Part shown: positions 44,163-53,200 of the stretch, in pieces
How the letters are laid out: each line of letters opens with the position of its first letter
Numbering within the stretch: the first letter of the stretch is position 1
From: Planctomycetaceae bacterium
Lineage (GTDB): Bacteria > Planctomycetota > Planctomycetia > Pirellulales > PNKZ01
Direction of reading: 5' to 3'
Assembly (NCBI GenBank): GCA_016793115.1
Contig: JAEUIN010000220.1
Coordinates: 1 to 64,000 of the forward strand
DNA length: 64,000 bases
Notes under the pieces: model-generated
Told to the model about the DNA's origin: nothing
Database searches by the model: none
The model's input: the letters and a program-made list of their open reading frames with translations, nothing else
Program-made: the position numbers and the translations under genes

Positions 44163-44915
44163 TCAAACACGCCGACGTTCCTGGTCGAGGCGCGCCGCAA
44201 TGAACTTCAAGGCATGCGGAGCCATCGTATTGTAATAGCTCCAGCCGTGCCCACCCGCCGAGGTCTCCAGATCGTGCTCGTGAGGAATGCCTAACGAATA
44301 GAGTTTCATATGCAAACGCTGAGCGCTCTCATGCCAATGGAAGTCGGTCGGATCGCTACAGAACCACAGATGTCGCGGCCAATTCAAGGGGTGAACATGA
44401 AGCGTCGCCGTGTCTTGTCGAGCGGTCTCCGGATCGGCGTACATCTCGGCGATTGTTTCACCCTCTTCGTCGTAGTAACGAATCTGGTAGTCGATGGCCG
44501 GACTAATCCCGGCCGCGATGGGAAACTTCGCCGGGTGTTTGAAGGCGAATCGCAACGCCCCTTGTCCTCCCATGCTGGTCCCCAATAGCGCAATCCGGCC
44601 GAGCTGTGAATCGAATTGCTCGGAGATCCAGGGAACGACGTTGTCGACAATATGACCCTCGGCTGTGATCGCCGGATCAAATTCACGGCAGATTCGATCC
44701 GTCCACCAACTTCGTGCGGTCAACGGTGCGACGACGGGGAGCCCATAGCGATCGAATTCGGCACAAAATGCGGCGTTGTCGACAAGACGCCCCAAGTGGA
44801 CTCCGTGCAGAAACAGAATCACGTTGCCATGGGGATTGCGCGCCACCGGTTCGTAGATATCTGCCGGATGGCCGGCAATCTGAGTATTGCTCCAACGACC
44901 CATTCCAGCGGCCAA
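44163..44915 (-). CDS. Alpha/beta hydrolase (esterase D/PHB-depolymerase-like)
   Basis: A 250-residue serine hydrolase. The nucleophile elbow G-T-S114-M-G-G matches esterase D/S-formylglutathione hydrolase-type enzymes; FLHGVHLG supplies the oxyanion-hole region, and H223 (SAGGHGWSYY) is the likely catalytic His, with an Asp in CSDPTDF. No signal peptide. The start is TTG 44915 with GGAGG five bases upstream; ATG 44903 is the alternative. Substrate unknown. Confidence 0.8.
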   Translation of the reverse strand: MAAGMGRWSNTQIAGHPADIYEPVARNPHGNVILFLHGVHLGRLVDNAAFCAEFDRYGLPVVAPLTARSWWTDRICREFDPAITAEGHIVDNVVPWISEQFDSQLGRIALLGTSMGGQGALRFAFKHPAKFPIAAGISPAIDYQIRYYDEEGETIAEMYADPETARQDTATLHVHPLNWPRHLWFCSDPTDFHWHESAQRLHMKLYSLGIPHEHDLETSAGGHGWSYYNTMAPHALKFIAARLDQERRRV

Positions 44916-44966
44916 GAGAACCTCCGATTTAAGTAACTCTAAAGACTCTGTTTCGACATCAATGTA

Positions 44967-44994
44967 TTGGCATTCGTCGCCGGCTCAATAGAAT
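44967..44994 (+). promoter_or_regulatory. Promoter of the hpt-glycosyltransferase operon
   Basis: TTGGCA (44967-44972, 5/6), 16 bases, TAGAAT (44989-44994, 5/6). The -10 element overlaps an in-frame ATG at 44993, so transcription would begin near 45001, after that codon. This supports the downstream TTG start of hpt. Confidence 0.55.
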
Positions 44995-45076
44995 GGTGGC
45001 GTTGCCGATCCGGAAAGAAGCGGCTTCGGATCTGGATCGGGCATACGAACGGACCCAAAAAACGAGGATTTCCGTT

Positions 45077-45613
45077 TTGAAGATCTTGCTGACGGAGTCG
45101 GAAGTGCGCGACGGAGTGCGGCACCTTGCCGCTGAAATTAACTCCTTTTACGGCAATCGCCCGCTGTCGATCGTCGGGGTGCTTACCGGTAGCATCGTCC
45201 TGTTAGCCGATGTCATTCGCTTGTTGGAAATGCCGCTGCGCGTCTGCGTCGTGCAAGCGAAGAGCTATCGAGGCGCGACCACGGTGCGGGGCGAGTTGAT
45301 GATCAATTCCGATTTATTGCCGGATTTGACCGGAAGCGAGGTTTTGGTCGTCGACGATATCTTCGACACCGGTCGCACGTTAAACGAACTGTTGCAAAAA
45401 ATGAGCGCTCTGGGGCCGAAGTCGATTCGCTCCGCGGTCTTATTGCGCAAGCACGGAAGGCAGGAGGCGCACCGCGAGCCCGACTACTTCGGCTTCGAAA
45501 TCCCGGATGAGTTCGTCGTCGGCTACGGTCTCGACTACAACGATCACTATCGACATCTGCCGTATATCGCGGCCCTCGAACCACATGAGATCGCCGCCGG
45601 AAAGGCATCGTGA
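45077..45613 (+). CDS. hpt: Hypoxanthine phosphoribosyltransferase
   Basis: A 178-residue purine salvage enzyme that makes IMP or GMP from PRPP and hypoxanthine or guanine. The PRPP motif VVDDIFDTGR is at residues 91-100, and VGVLTGSIVLLADVIRLL, AKSYRGATTVRGEL and DEFVVGYGLDYNDHYRHLPYIA are typical. TTG 45077 is chosen: GAGGA at 45064-45068 is correctly spaced and the length matches the family; ATG 44993 lies in the -10 element. The stop overlaps the next start (GTGA). Confidence 0.93.
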   Translation: MKILLTESEVRDGVRHLAAEINSFYGNRPLSIVGVLTGSIVLLADVIRLLEMPLRVCVVQAKSYRGATTVRGELMINSDLLPDLTGSEVLVVDDIFDTGRTLNELLQKMSALGPKSIRSAVLLRKHGRQEAHREPDYFGFEIPDEFVVGYGLDYNDHYRHLPYIAALEPHEIAAGKAS

Positions 45614-46794
45614 ATCGGCTTCGTTTGATGTTCGTTACGCGCCGCTTTCGTCCGATGTGGGGCGGTTTGGAGCACACTTCGATGCGGTTGCTGGGTGAAC
45701 TCGCTCGGCGCGGGCATCAAACCACGGTCATCACTCCGAAATGGCAAATCGATTGGCCGGAAGAAACAGATTATGCCGGTGTGCGAGTGTTGCGAGTTCC
45801 GCCGCCTGGGCAGTCGGTTTGGTCGGAAGCGTTCTACGCCGGTCGGCTGCGCAGAATCCTGCGCCGGCAACGAAACCGCTACGACGTCGCGCTCGTTTCG
45901 GGCTTATGGCATGATGCCGCGACGACCCTAAAATCGGCTCGTGAATTACGATTCCCGGTCGTCATTCAGCCGGAGCGACCGGGCCTGAAAGGCGATTGTC
46001 ATCGCCAGATCGAAGCTCGCGGCGGACGACGCATTAAATCGCGGTGCGTATCCGCCGATGAATTCATCGCTTTGTCACCGCTGCTGCAACGGGAGCTTAC
46101 CGCCGCAGGCTACGCACGAACTCGGATTCGTTTGTTAACTTTGGGAGTGCCGTTACAACTTCCGACGACAATGGCACAACGCGACGAAGCGCGGCGGTCT
46201 CTGGCTTCGGCCGATCCGGCATTGGTGTTGCCTCGACATGCGAAACTGGCGGTTTTTGCCGGTCGACTCCATATGTCGGAGAGGCTCGAGACGTTGCTTG
46301 AGGCGTGGAAGTTGCTACGTTGCGCGCAGCCGGCGATCCTGTGGATCTGCGGCGATGGTCCCGACCGGGACCAAGTTCGACGAAAGATCATTGAAAGCGG
46401 TCTGCTTGATCGCGTTAAACTCGTCGGTGCCTTTGACGATGTGGAAGACTTGTTCCGCGCCGCGGACCTCGCCGTGTTTCCGTCGAGCGATGAAGGACCT
46501 GGTGTGGGGTTATTGGAGGCGGCATCATTCGGCCTGCCGGTCGTAGCCGCCGCCACGGCGTCGAATTGCGATCTACTTAGCCAAGATGAAGAGTTGAGAT
46601 TGGTGTCCAAGGACGATCCGGCGGCATGGGCGAGCGTCGTGACTGAATTGCTCGATGATGCTGAAAGAGCCCGTCAAATGGGCGCCGCCGCACGTCGACG
46701 AATCGGCGAGTCTTATTCCCTCGTCGCCATGGTGGATGCCTACGAACGATTGCTGAGTGAAGTCGCGGCTCTCCGCTTGAAGGGAGCGACGTGA
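45610..46794 (+). CDS. Glycosyltransferase family 4 protein
   Basis: A 394-residue GT-B glycosyltransferase. The N-terminal domain begins RLRLMFVTRRFRPMWGGLEHTSMRLLGELARRGHQTTVIT, the C-terminal donor domain includes LAVFAGRLHMSERLETLL, WICGDGPDR and FPSSDEGPGVGLLEAASFGLPVVA with the nucleotide-sugar Glu. No membrane span; probably a cytoplasmic enzyme for envelope polysaccharide or glycolipid. GTG 45610 overlaps the hpt stop by four bases, indicating translational coupling. The acceptor is unknown. Confidence 0.88.
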   Translation: MNRLRLMFVTRRFRPMWGGLEHTSMRLLGELARRGHQTTVITPKWQIDWPEETDYAGVRVLRVPPPGQSVWSEAFYAGRLRRILRRQRNRYDVALVSGLWHDAATTLKSARELRFPVVIQPERPGLKGDCHRQIEARGGRRIKSRCVSADEFIALSPLLQRELTAAGYARTRIRLLTLGVPLQLPTTMAQRDEARRSLASADPALVLPRHAKLAVFAGRLHMSERLETLLEAWKLLRCAQPAILWICGDGPDRDQVRRKIIESGLLDRVKLVGAFDDVEDLFRAADLAVFPSSDEGPGVGLLEAASFGLPVVAAATASNCDLLSQDEELRLVSKDDPAAWASVVTELLDDAERARQMGAAARRRIGESYSLVAMVDAYERLLSEVAALRLKGAT

Positions 46795-47912
46795 AGAAGC
46801 TGCGGTTGCTCCATATCGTCGAAACGCTATGTCCGAGCGGTACGATTCGCTCGCTATCGAGCGTGATCGATCGCACGTCCGGCGGCGTTTGGGAGCACCG
46901 GGTGATCGCTTTACAGGGCGGCTGCTTTGCGGATCGACTGACGGAAGCGGGCGCCTCGGTACGAGTTTTGGCCAATTCCGCGACGAACTCTGCGACGACG
47001 AAAATTGAAGCAATTCGCCAAGCAAACTTGTCGGATTGGGACTTAGTTCATCTTTGGGATAGCTCGACGCGACGCATTATCGGTCCGTTGTCGGCGGCTC
47101 TAAAACGGTCTCCCTATATCCTGTCGATCCGTGATCCGATCGCGCCCAAGACATGGATCGGACAGCGGATCGAAAACTTTGTGCTCAATCGTGCGGCCGC
47201 CGTCGTTTTCAATTCGCCGTCGCTAAGCGCTGCCGTGAGTAATCGTCTTGCCGGCGAAGCGGCCGCACGCGAACGATTTACGGTGATCGACGACGTAGCC
47301 GCCGAAAGCCCTCATGAAGGCCGCAACCCGCGCGGACAACACCTGCGGCGGGAACTTGGCATCGGGGACGACGTCCTCGTCATCGGCACCGCGGCTCGAA
47401 TCACTCGTCACAAAGACGTGCGTTGCTTAATCTTTGCCGGGGCATTGATGCGCCTCGCATCCGAGCGCGTTCGAATTGTCATCTTGGGCGATGGGCCGGA
47501 GTGCGAGGCGCTCCGACGGTTCTGTACGCTAATGCGAATGGACGACCTTACGGTGTTCATGGGATCGCGGCTCGACGCACCATCGCTGATCGCCGACTTC
47601 GACGTATTCGTCGATTGCGCGGTCGCCGACGGGCCGTCGCTGGGTATTGCCGAAGCGCAGGCCGCCGGTGTTCCCGTCGTTTGTGCGGATTCCCCCGTCC
47701 GGCGCGCACAAGTGGAGTTTGACGCCGGCCGCCTGCTCTTTAGAGCAGGTGATCCCGGAGAGTTGACCCGACGTCTTTATCAACTTCACAACGACGCTGA
47801 GCTTCGTCGCCGATTAGGACAACTCGGTGCGTGCAAGTCGCGATGTCGACGACCGCTCGCCGAAGTCGCTCGAGACTTTACGGTGCTCTATGAGTCAATT
47901 GCGAAGCGCTAG
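46791..47912 (+). CDS. Glycosyltransferase family 4 protein
   Basis: A 373-residue GT-B glycosyltransferase. MKKLRLLHIVETLCPSGTIRSLSS starts the acceptor domain; VIGTAARITRHKDVRCLIFA, ILGDGPECEALRRF and VADGPSLGIAEAQAAGVPVV form the donor site. It starts at GTG 46791, overlapping the upstream glycosyltransferase by four bases (RBS AAGGGAG). Its TAG stop overlaps the stop of the convergent DUF1080 gene in a CTAG palindrome. Likely the same pathway as its neighbour. Confidence 0.87.
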   Translation: MKKLRLLHIVETLCPSGTIRSLSSVIDRTSGGVWEHRVIALQGGCFADRLTEAGASVRVLANSATNSATTKIEAIRQANLSDWDLVHLWDSSTRRIIGPLSAALKRSPYILSIRDPIAPKTWIGQRIENFVLNRAAAVVFNSPSLSAAVSNRLAGEAAARERFTVIDDVAAESPHEGRNPRGQHLRRELGIGDDVLVIGTAARITRHKDVRCLIFAGALMRLASERVRIVILGDGPECEALRRFCTLMRMDDLTVFMGSRLDAPSLIADFDVFVDCAVADGPSLGIAEAQAAGVPVVCADSPVRRAQVEFDAGRLLFRAGDPGELTRRLYQLHNDAELRRRLGQLGACKSRCRRPLAEVARDFTVLYESIAKR

Positions 47913-48763
47913 AGCTCGCGAATCCAGATATTGCGAAATTTCGTCGGATTGCCGTGGTTCTGCAGGCTCAACGGCAGTTTCGGAGCGTGTTTGGAATACT
48001 CAGGCGGCTTGTGAAAGAAGGTTCCGCCTTCCAACTGGAAATGATTTTGGACCAGCACGCCGTTTTGAATGACCGTTGCGTATGCCGGCTCGAGCAATTT
48101 ACCGTCGTCCGAAAACTTCGGCGCGGTAAAGATGATCTCGTAGGTTTGCCACTCGCCCGGCTTACGGCAAGCATTAACCAAAGGCGGTTGCTGTTTATAG
48201 ATCGAAGCAGCTTGGCCGTCGAAATAAGTCTTATTTTCATAGGAATCGAGAATCTGGACTTCATAGATTCCCATCAGATAGACGCCGCTGTTACCGCGCC
48301 CCTGTCCCTCTCCCTTGACCTCGGCCGGCGTTGCCCACTCGATATGCAGTTGGCAACTTCCGAACGGGCGTTTGGTGGCAACGCCTGCCTTGCCGCCGAC
48401 CGTCACCGCTCCGTCGCTGACAGTCCAACCTTCGCCCCCCAAGAACTCTTTCGAAAGATCTTTGCCGTCGAATAAGACGATTGCGTCGGAGGGGGGTGCG
48501 CCCGCGGTTCCGGGAGTGACGACCTTGGGCTCCGACCATTTCTTGCCGCTTACATACTCCTTTGTGCCGCCGGACTTTTTCGCGACCGGCTTTTTAACCG
48601 CGGCTTCTGGGCCTGTCGCCGCTTTGTTCGGCGACTCAGCGTTCTTCGCCGGCACGGCACCCGCTTTACCCGCTGTCGTCGGCTCTGCGCCGAGCACCGA
48701 CGTGACAAAACAAAGAGCCGAGCCGAATGCGAGCAATCGCATGGGCGACGTACGGAGCGGCAT
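47909..48763 (-). CDS. DUF1080 (3-keto-disaccharide hydrolase-type) secreted protein
   Basis: A 284-residue protein with a Sec signal peptide (residues ~8-25, LLAFGSALCFVTSVLGA), an Ala/Lys/Pro-rich linker to about residue 75, then a DUF1080 concanavalin-like domain: DAIVLFDGKDLSKEF, GRGNSGVYLMGIYEVQILDSY and the closing HGNPTKFRNIWIREL. Members bind or cleave keto-sugars and are numerous in planctomycetes. Start 48763 with GAGG upstream. Upstream on the same strand are the DUF1501 and DUF1549/1553 genes. Confidence 0.9.
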   Translation of the reverse strand: MPLRTSPMRLLAFGSALCFVTSVLGAEPTTAGKAGAVPAKNAESPNKAATGPEAAVKKPVAKKSGGTKEYVSGKKWSEPKVVTPGTAGAPPSDAIVLFDGKDLSKEFLGGEGWTVSDGAVTVGGKAGVATKRPFGSCQLHIEWATPAEVKGEGQGRGNSGVYLMGIYEVQILDSYENKTYFDGQAASIYKQQPPLVNACRKPGEWQTYEIIFTAPKFSDDGKLLEPAYATVIQNGVLVQNHFQLEGGTFFHKPPEYSKHAPKLPLSLQNHGNPTKFRNIWIREL

Positions 48764-48855
48764 GAATCAAACCTCAGTTAGGCACAAGGGCGGTGGGGGC
48801 GTTCAGCAAGTATGTTTCGACGACGAGCGTGGTGCAAGCGGAGAACGAAAGAGTC

Positions 48856-50277
48856 CTATGCGATGATGTCTTGGATGACGTCGCCGAACACGTCCGTCAA
48901 GCGAAAATCGCGACCGCCAAATCGGTAGGTAAGCTTTTGATGATCGACGCCGAGTAGGTGCAGCATCGTGGCGTGGAGATCGTGAATTTCCACTTTGTTC
49001 TCCACGGCGAAGTAGCCCCAATCATCGGTACGACCATAGGTCGTTCCACCTTGGACACCGCCCCCTGCGAGCCACATGGTGAATCCGAAAGGATTGTGAT
49101 CGCGCCCGTCGGAACCTTGCGCCATCGGCGTCCGTCCGAACTCACCGCCCCAAATGACCAGCGTTTCATCCAGCAGTCCGCGGCTCTTAAGATCTCTAAG
49201 TAATCCGGCGGTGGGCTGGTCGACGGCGCGGCAATTGCGCTCATGACCTTCTTTCAACTTGCTGTGCTGATCCCAGCGATCCGTTCCGACGCTGGGGCAA
49301 GTAACTTCAATGAAGCGAACGCCTTTTTCGACCAGGCGTCGGGCTGACAAGCACATTGCTCCAAATATTCGAGTCGGCTCATATTCGGCTTCGAGTCCGT
49401 ACAGCCGCTTCGTCGCTACCGATTCCCGGCTCAGGTCCATCAATTCCGGCACGACCGACTGCATACGGTAGGCGAGTTCGTAATTGGCGACGGCCGATTC
49501 GAGAGCGTCGTCGGTTCCCCGCTCGGAAATGCGCCCTCGATCGAGCCGTTCGAGCAAACGCAATTTATTGCGCTGCAAATCCGGCGTCGCCTCGCGACGA
49601 TCGACGTCGGCGACCGGCGTCCGGCCTGACTTGAAAACCGAACCCTGGAAATTGGCGGGGAGAAAACCGCTGCCGAAGTTGTCGAGTCCGCCGGGGGGAA
49701 TCAGTCCGCCGTTCAGAACGATGAAGCCAGGGAGGTCACGGCACTCCGAGCCGAGCCCGTAAGTTGTCCAGGCACCCATGCTCGGACGTCCTTGAAGTCC
49801 ACTTCCCGAATGAAGGAAGTAATTCGCGAACGTGTGCTCGGAGAAATCCGATGTCATCGAGCGTACGACGCACAAGTCGTCGGCGCAGGTTGCGGTATGC
49901 GGCAGCAAATCGCTTACCGACAGGCCGCTTTCACCGTAGCGCCGAAACTTCCATTGACTCTTTAACACTTTGCCGACGTTGTTGAATTGCGTCGGCGGTG
50001 TCTTCATTTTGATCGGATTGCCGTGCTCTTTGTCGAGCAGCGGCTTGGGATCGAACGTGTCGACTTGCGACGGACCGCCGTCCATGTAGAGAAAGATCAC
50101 GCTCTTCGCCTTGGCGGCGTGCGTGACGGCCGGATGTCGGTGCCTCACGGCAGGTTTCGCCCCATAGGCGTCGTCGTCGAGCAAAGCCGCGAAGGCCGCG
50201 GCGCCGAAACCGCCCGCGGCGCGGGCGAGCATGTCGCGGCGAGTCAACGGAAGCGTTTGAAATCGTCGACAATGCAT
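48856..50277 (-). CDS. DUF1501 protein, Tat-exported
   Basis: A 473-residue protein of the DUF1501 (sulfatase-like fold) family. A twin-Arg signal, T12-R-R-D-M-L followed by an Ala/Gly-rich stretch, begins the protein; then SVIFLYMDGGPSQVDTFDPKP, GGLDNFGSGFLPANFQG, WGGEFGRTPMAQG and HNPFGFTMWLAGGG, which are diagnostic. Function of the family is not established; it is nearly always paired with a DUF1549/DUF1553 cytochrome protein. It starts eight bases after that gene ends. ATG 50277 is chosen because the Tat signal follows at once. Confidence 0.92.
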   Translation of the reverse strand: MHCRRFQTLPLTRRDMLARAAGGFGAAAFAALLDDDAYGAKPAVRHRHPAVTHAAKAKSVIFLYMDGGPSQVDTFDPKPLLDKEHGNPIKMKTPPTQFNNVGKVLKSQWKFRRYGESGLSVSDLLPHTATCADDLCVVRSMTSDFSEHTFANYFLHSGSGLQGRPSMGAWTTYGLGSECRDLPGFIVLNGGLIPPGGLDNFGSGFLPANFQGSVFKSGRTPVADVDRREATPDLQRNKLRLLERLDRGRISERGTDDALESAVANYELAYRMQSVVPELMDLSRESVATKRLYGLEAEYEPTRIFGAMCLSARRLVEKGVRFIEVTCPSVGTDRWDQHSKLKEGHERNCRAVDQPTAGLLRDLKSRGLLDETLVIWGGEFGRTPMAQGSDGRDHNPFGFTMWLAGGGVQGGTTYGRTDDWGYFAVENKVEIHDLHATMLHLLGVDHQKLTYRFGGRDFRLTDVFGDVIQDIIA

Positions 50278-50284
50278 AACGCGA

Positions 50285-53200
50285 CTAAGGGATGAAAATG
50301 AATTCTTTCGTGTTCCATAAAACATGACAAAGATCGGCCCAGATGCGCAAGTCATCCGGCGACGCGATGCCGTACGCGGCCGCTTGTTCGTTGAGGAAAG
50401 ATATCGCGGCGGAGCGTTCCCAATCGGTCGCGGAACGTGCGAAGTTTGCTGAGTAGAGTCGGTCGATGCGTTCAGCGGCGGGGGCACCCGCCGTCGTCGC
50501 GAGAAGGCGTTCCGCGCACAACTGAGCCTGCTGCTCGATCAGCGGTCCGTTCATCAAGGCGAGAGCTTGCGCCGGAACATTCGAACTGCTTCGACGGCCG
50601 ACCGTCGTGAACGGCGTCGGGTAGTCGAATGCTTGGAACATCGGATTGAGAAAGTTGCGGCGGACGCGCAGGTAAATGCTTCTGCGACCGGCGCCGTCGA
50701 GCGGCCCGGATTGCGGACGTCCGCGTCCTTCCATAAACGGCGTTAAGTAAACTTCGACGCTCGGACCGAAGAGAGTTCGATCGAGTCGCCCCGATACGGC
50801 CAGAATGGAGTCGCGCACCGCTTCCGCTTCCAGCCGCTTCACGTTTGCGCGATGCAGCAATTGATTAAGCGGATCGACAATTTGAGGATCGACGCCTTGC
50901 GACGGCCGAGACGCAATCCGGCTCGACATTCGGTATGTGCGCGAAAGGGTCATTCGGCGGAGCATGCGCTTAATAGACCATCCGTCGTCCATGAATTGCC
51001 TCGACAGGTGGTCGAGCAGTTCCGGGTGGCTCGGTTGTTCCCCCATACTCCCGAAATTGTCGGAAGTTCGAACAAGCCCGGCGCCAAAAAGATGTTGCCA
51101 CAATCGGTTGACCATCACGCGTGCCGGGAGCGGATCGTTCTTGTTGACAAGCCGCTGCGCCAGCGTGAGCCGCCCGCCGGGTAAGCGATAGTCTTGAGGC
51201 GACTCAGCATCGATCGCCTCAAGAAAGCGCCTCGGCACGAGTTCTCCGACGGTGCGATGATTTCCCCGGATCAGGAGATGTTCATCAACGGCCGCGCCTT
51301 CCCAGGCTGTAGGGGCAGTAGGGCCTTCGGGGCGCAACTGCTTCAAGAGCTTCTCGCGCTCCACGAAATAGTCCGTCAGTCGGTCGTCGGCGGCACTCGT
51401 CGGCGTGTCGAACAATTCCGGGTGACGGATCATCCATTCGACCTTGGCAGCGGCATTGGATGAAATGGGCGAGGTCCGCAACGTGAGCACTTGACGGACA
51501 TCATCAAGAAATCTGTCGGCGATCGATTCGGCGGTCGCGGCCGTCGCATCTGCTGCGGCTTGCGAGCTGCTCATCTCGAAAGCGTGGATATGAGGTATGT
51601 TCGCATCATCAAGCTCGACGACTCCCATCAGACCAAAGTCGCTTGGGCCATCGGGTTTTCGTTCCTCGTCCGCAGCGGGCGAAAACTCGAAATGAACGCG
51701 CCGGCCGACGTACGAGCTCAAGTCATGTCTGATCCAAGACCAATCATTGCCCGCAGTAAGTTTCTTAGCGAGCCCGCCGTGGAGCGGGCCGTTGTTCATG
51801 CGGTGTGAGGCAACGCAAGCGTAGACGTTTCCCGAGCCGAATACGCGGTAGGCAATGTGACCGGTTCGTAGAACGAAGGTCGACGTTTTCAGCGTACGGC
51901 CGGATTGGCGCCAATTGAGTCTTCCGGGCTCGGTTTCATTCGCCGCTGTTTCCGCAACTTCCAGCCGTGCATCGGTGATCGCCGCATTCGCCGTATAGAT
52001 GCGCTCGATCGGTCGCCGGGAATCGTTTCCCGGTCGTAACTCCCCCGCACGACGCGGCCGGTCGCCGAAGACGAAGCCATCCGCGAACCACGGCGGAGAC
52101 TTTGTGTAATCCACTAAGATTTGAAGTTTTTCCGTGGAATTCACATCGGGAGCCGAGGTTGTCGTCGGATGCTCCTGAGACGCGGACTCGATGAAGTCCC
52201 GCAAGTCTTGAGGCGGCGAGGAATTCCCTTCGTCAACGAATGCCTTCAACCAAGCAGCTAATCGAACTTCATCAATTTGGAACTGCTTCGCAACGGCGGC
52301 AATCTGTTGCGTTTGAGCATCGTGCACGTTTTTTGCGTCGTCGAATTGATCGCTGGACCGCAGTTGGCGCACTGCAGATAGGTAGCTGTCTATGCGCATC
52401 AAGATCGGCCGACACCGTTCAAATTGCACCGACCGTAATTCGGAATCGAACTTCTTATCGAGCGCTTGAAGTTTTAGGACGATTTGTCGATTGCGTTCGG
52501 CGTTCTCGTATGCGTACTGCCGATAGCTTAGGCCCAGCACGAAGCCCGACATTGCGTAGTAGTCGCGGGTCGATATGGCGTCGAACTTATGATCGTGACA
52601 ACGCGCGCAAGCGAGCGTCAGCCCAAGAAACGCTTTCGACATCACGTCAATCTTGTTATCGACTCGGTCCGTCTCATCTTGGCGGATGTCGACGGGGGAG
52701 TGGCACTCTTCCCCTAGAAACCAAAATCCGGTTCCAAGAATAGATTCATTTGCGCCGGTTTGGGGATGGCGACGCGGCTCCGCTAAAAGGTCGCCGGCTA
52801 GATGCTCGACGATGAAGCGATCGTACGGTACGTCCGCATTGAAAGCCCGGATGACATAGTCTCTGTACCGGTAGGCGTTTGGAATTAAATAATCGAACTC
52901 GTGTCCGCGCGTTTCGGCATAGCGGACGAGATCGAGCCAGTGGCGTGCCCAGCGTTCGCCGAAATGCGGCGATGACAGGAGGCGGTCGACGACCGCGGCG
53001 TACACGGCGTCACGTTCGCCGTCGTTTCGGGCCGCCGACCATTGCTTCGAAAACTCCTCGATATCCGCTGTCGTCGGCGGCAAGCCGATGAGATCGAATG
53101 TGACGCGCCGCAGAAGTTCATGCGGCGCGGCATCGACGGCGGGCGCGAGTTTGGCCGATTCCAATTTGGCTAAAATGAAGTGATCGATGTCCGACCGCGC

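Noticed and set aside
48315..48866. Plus-strand frame of 183 codons opposite the DUF1080 gene
   Set aside because: Low-complexity Ala/Pro/Ser translation that mirrors the linker of the DUF1080 protein.
50278..50487. 70-codon N-terminal extension of the DUF1501 protein
   Set aside because: It would overlap the end of the DUF1549/1553 gene and bury the Tat signal.
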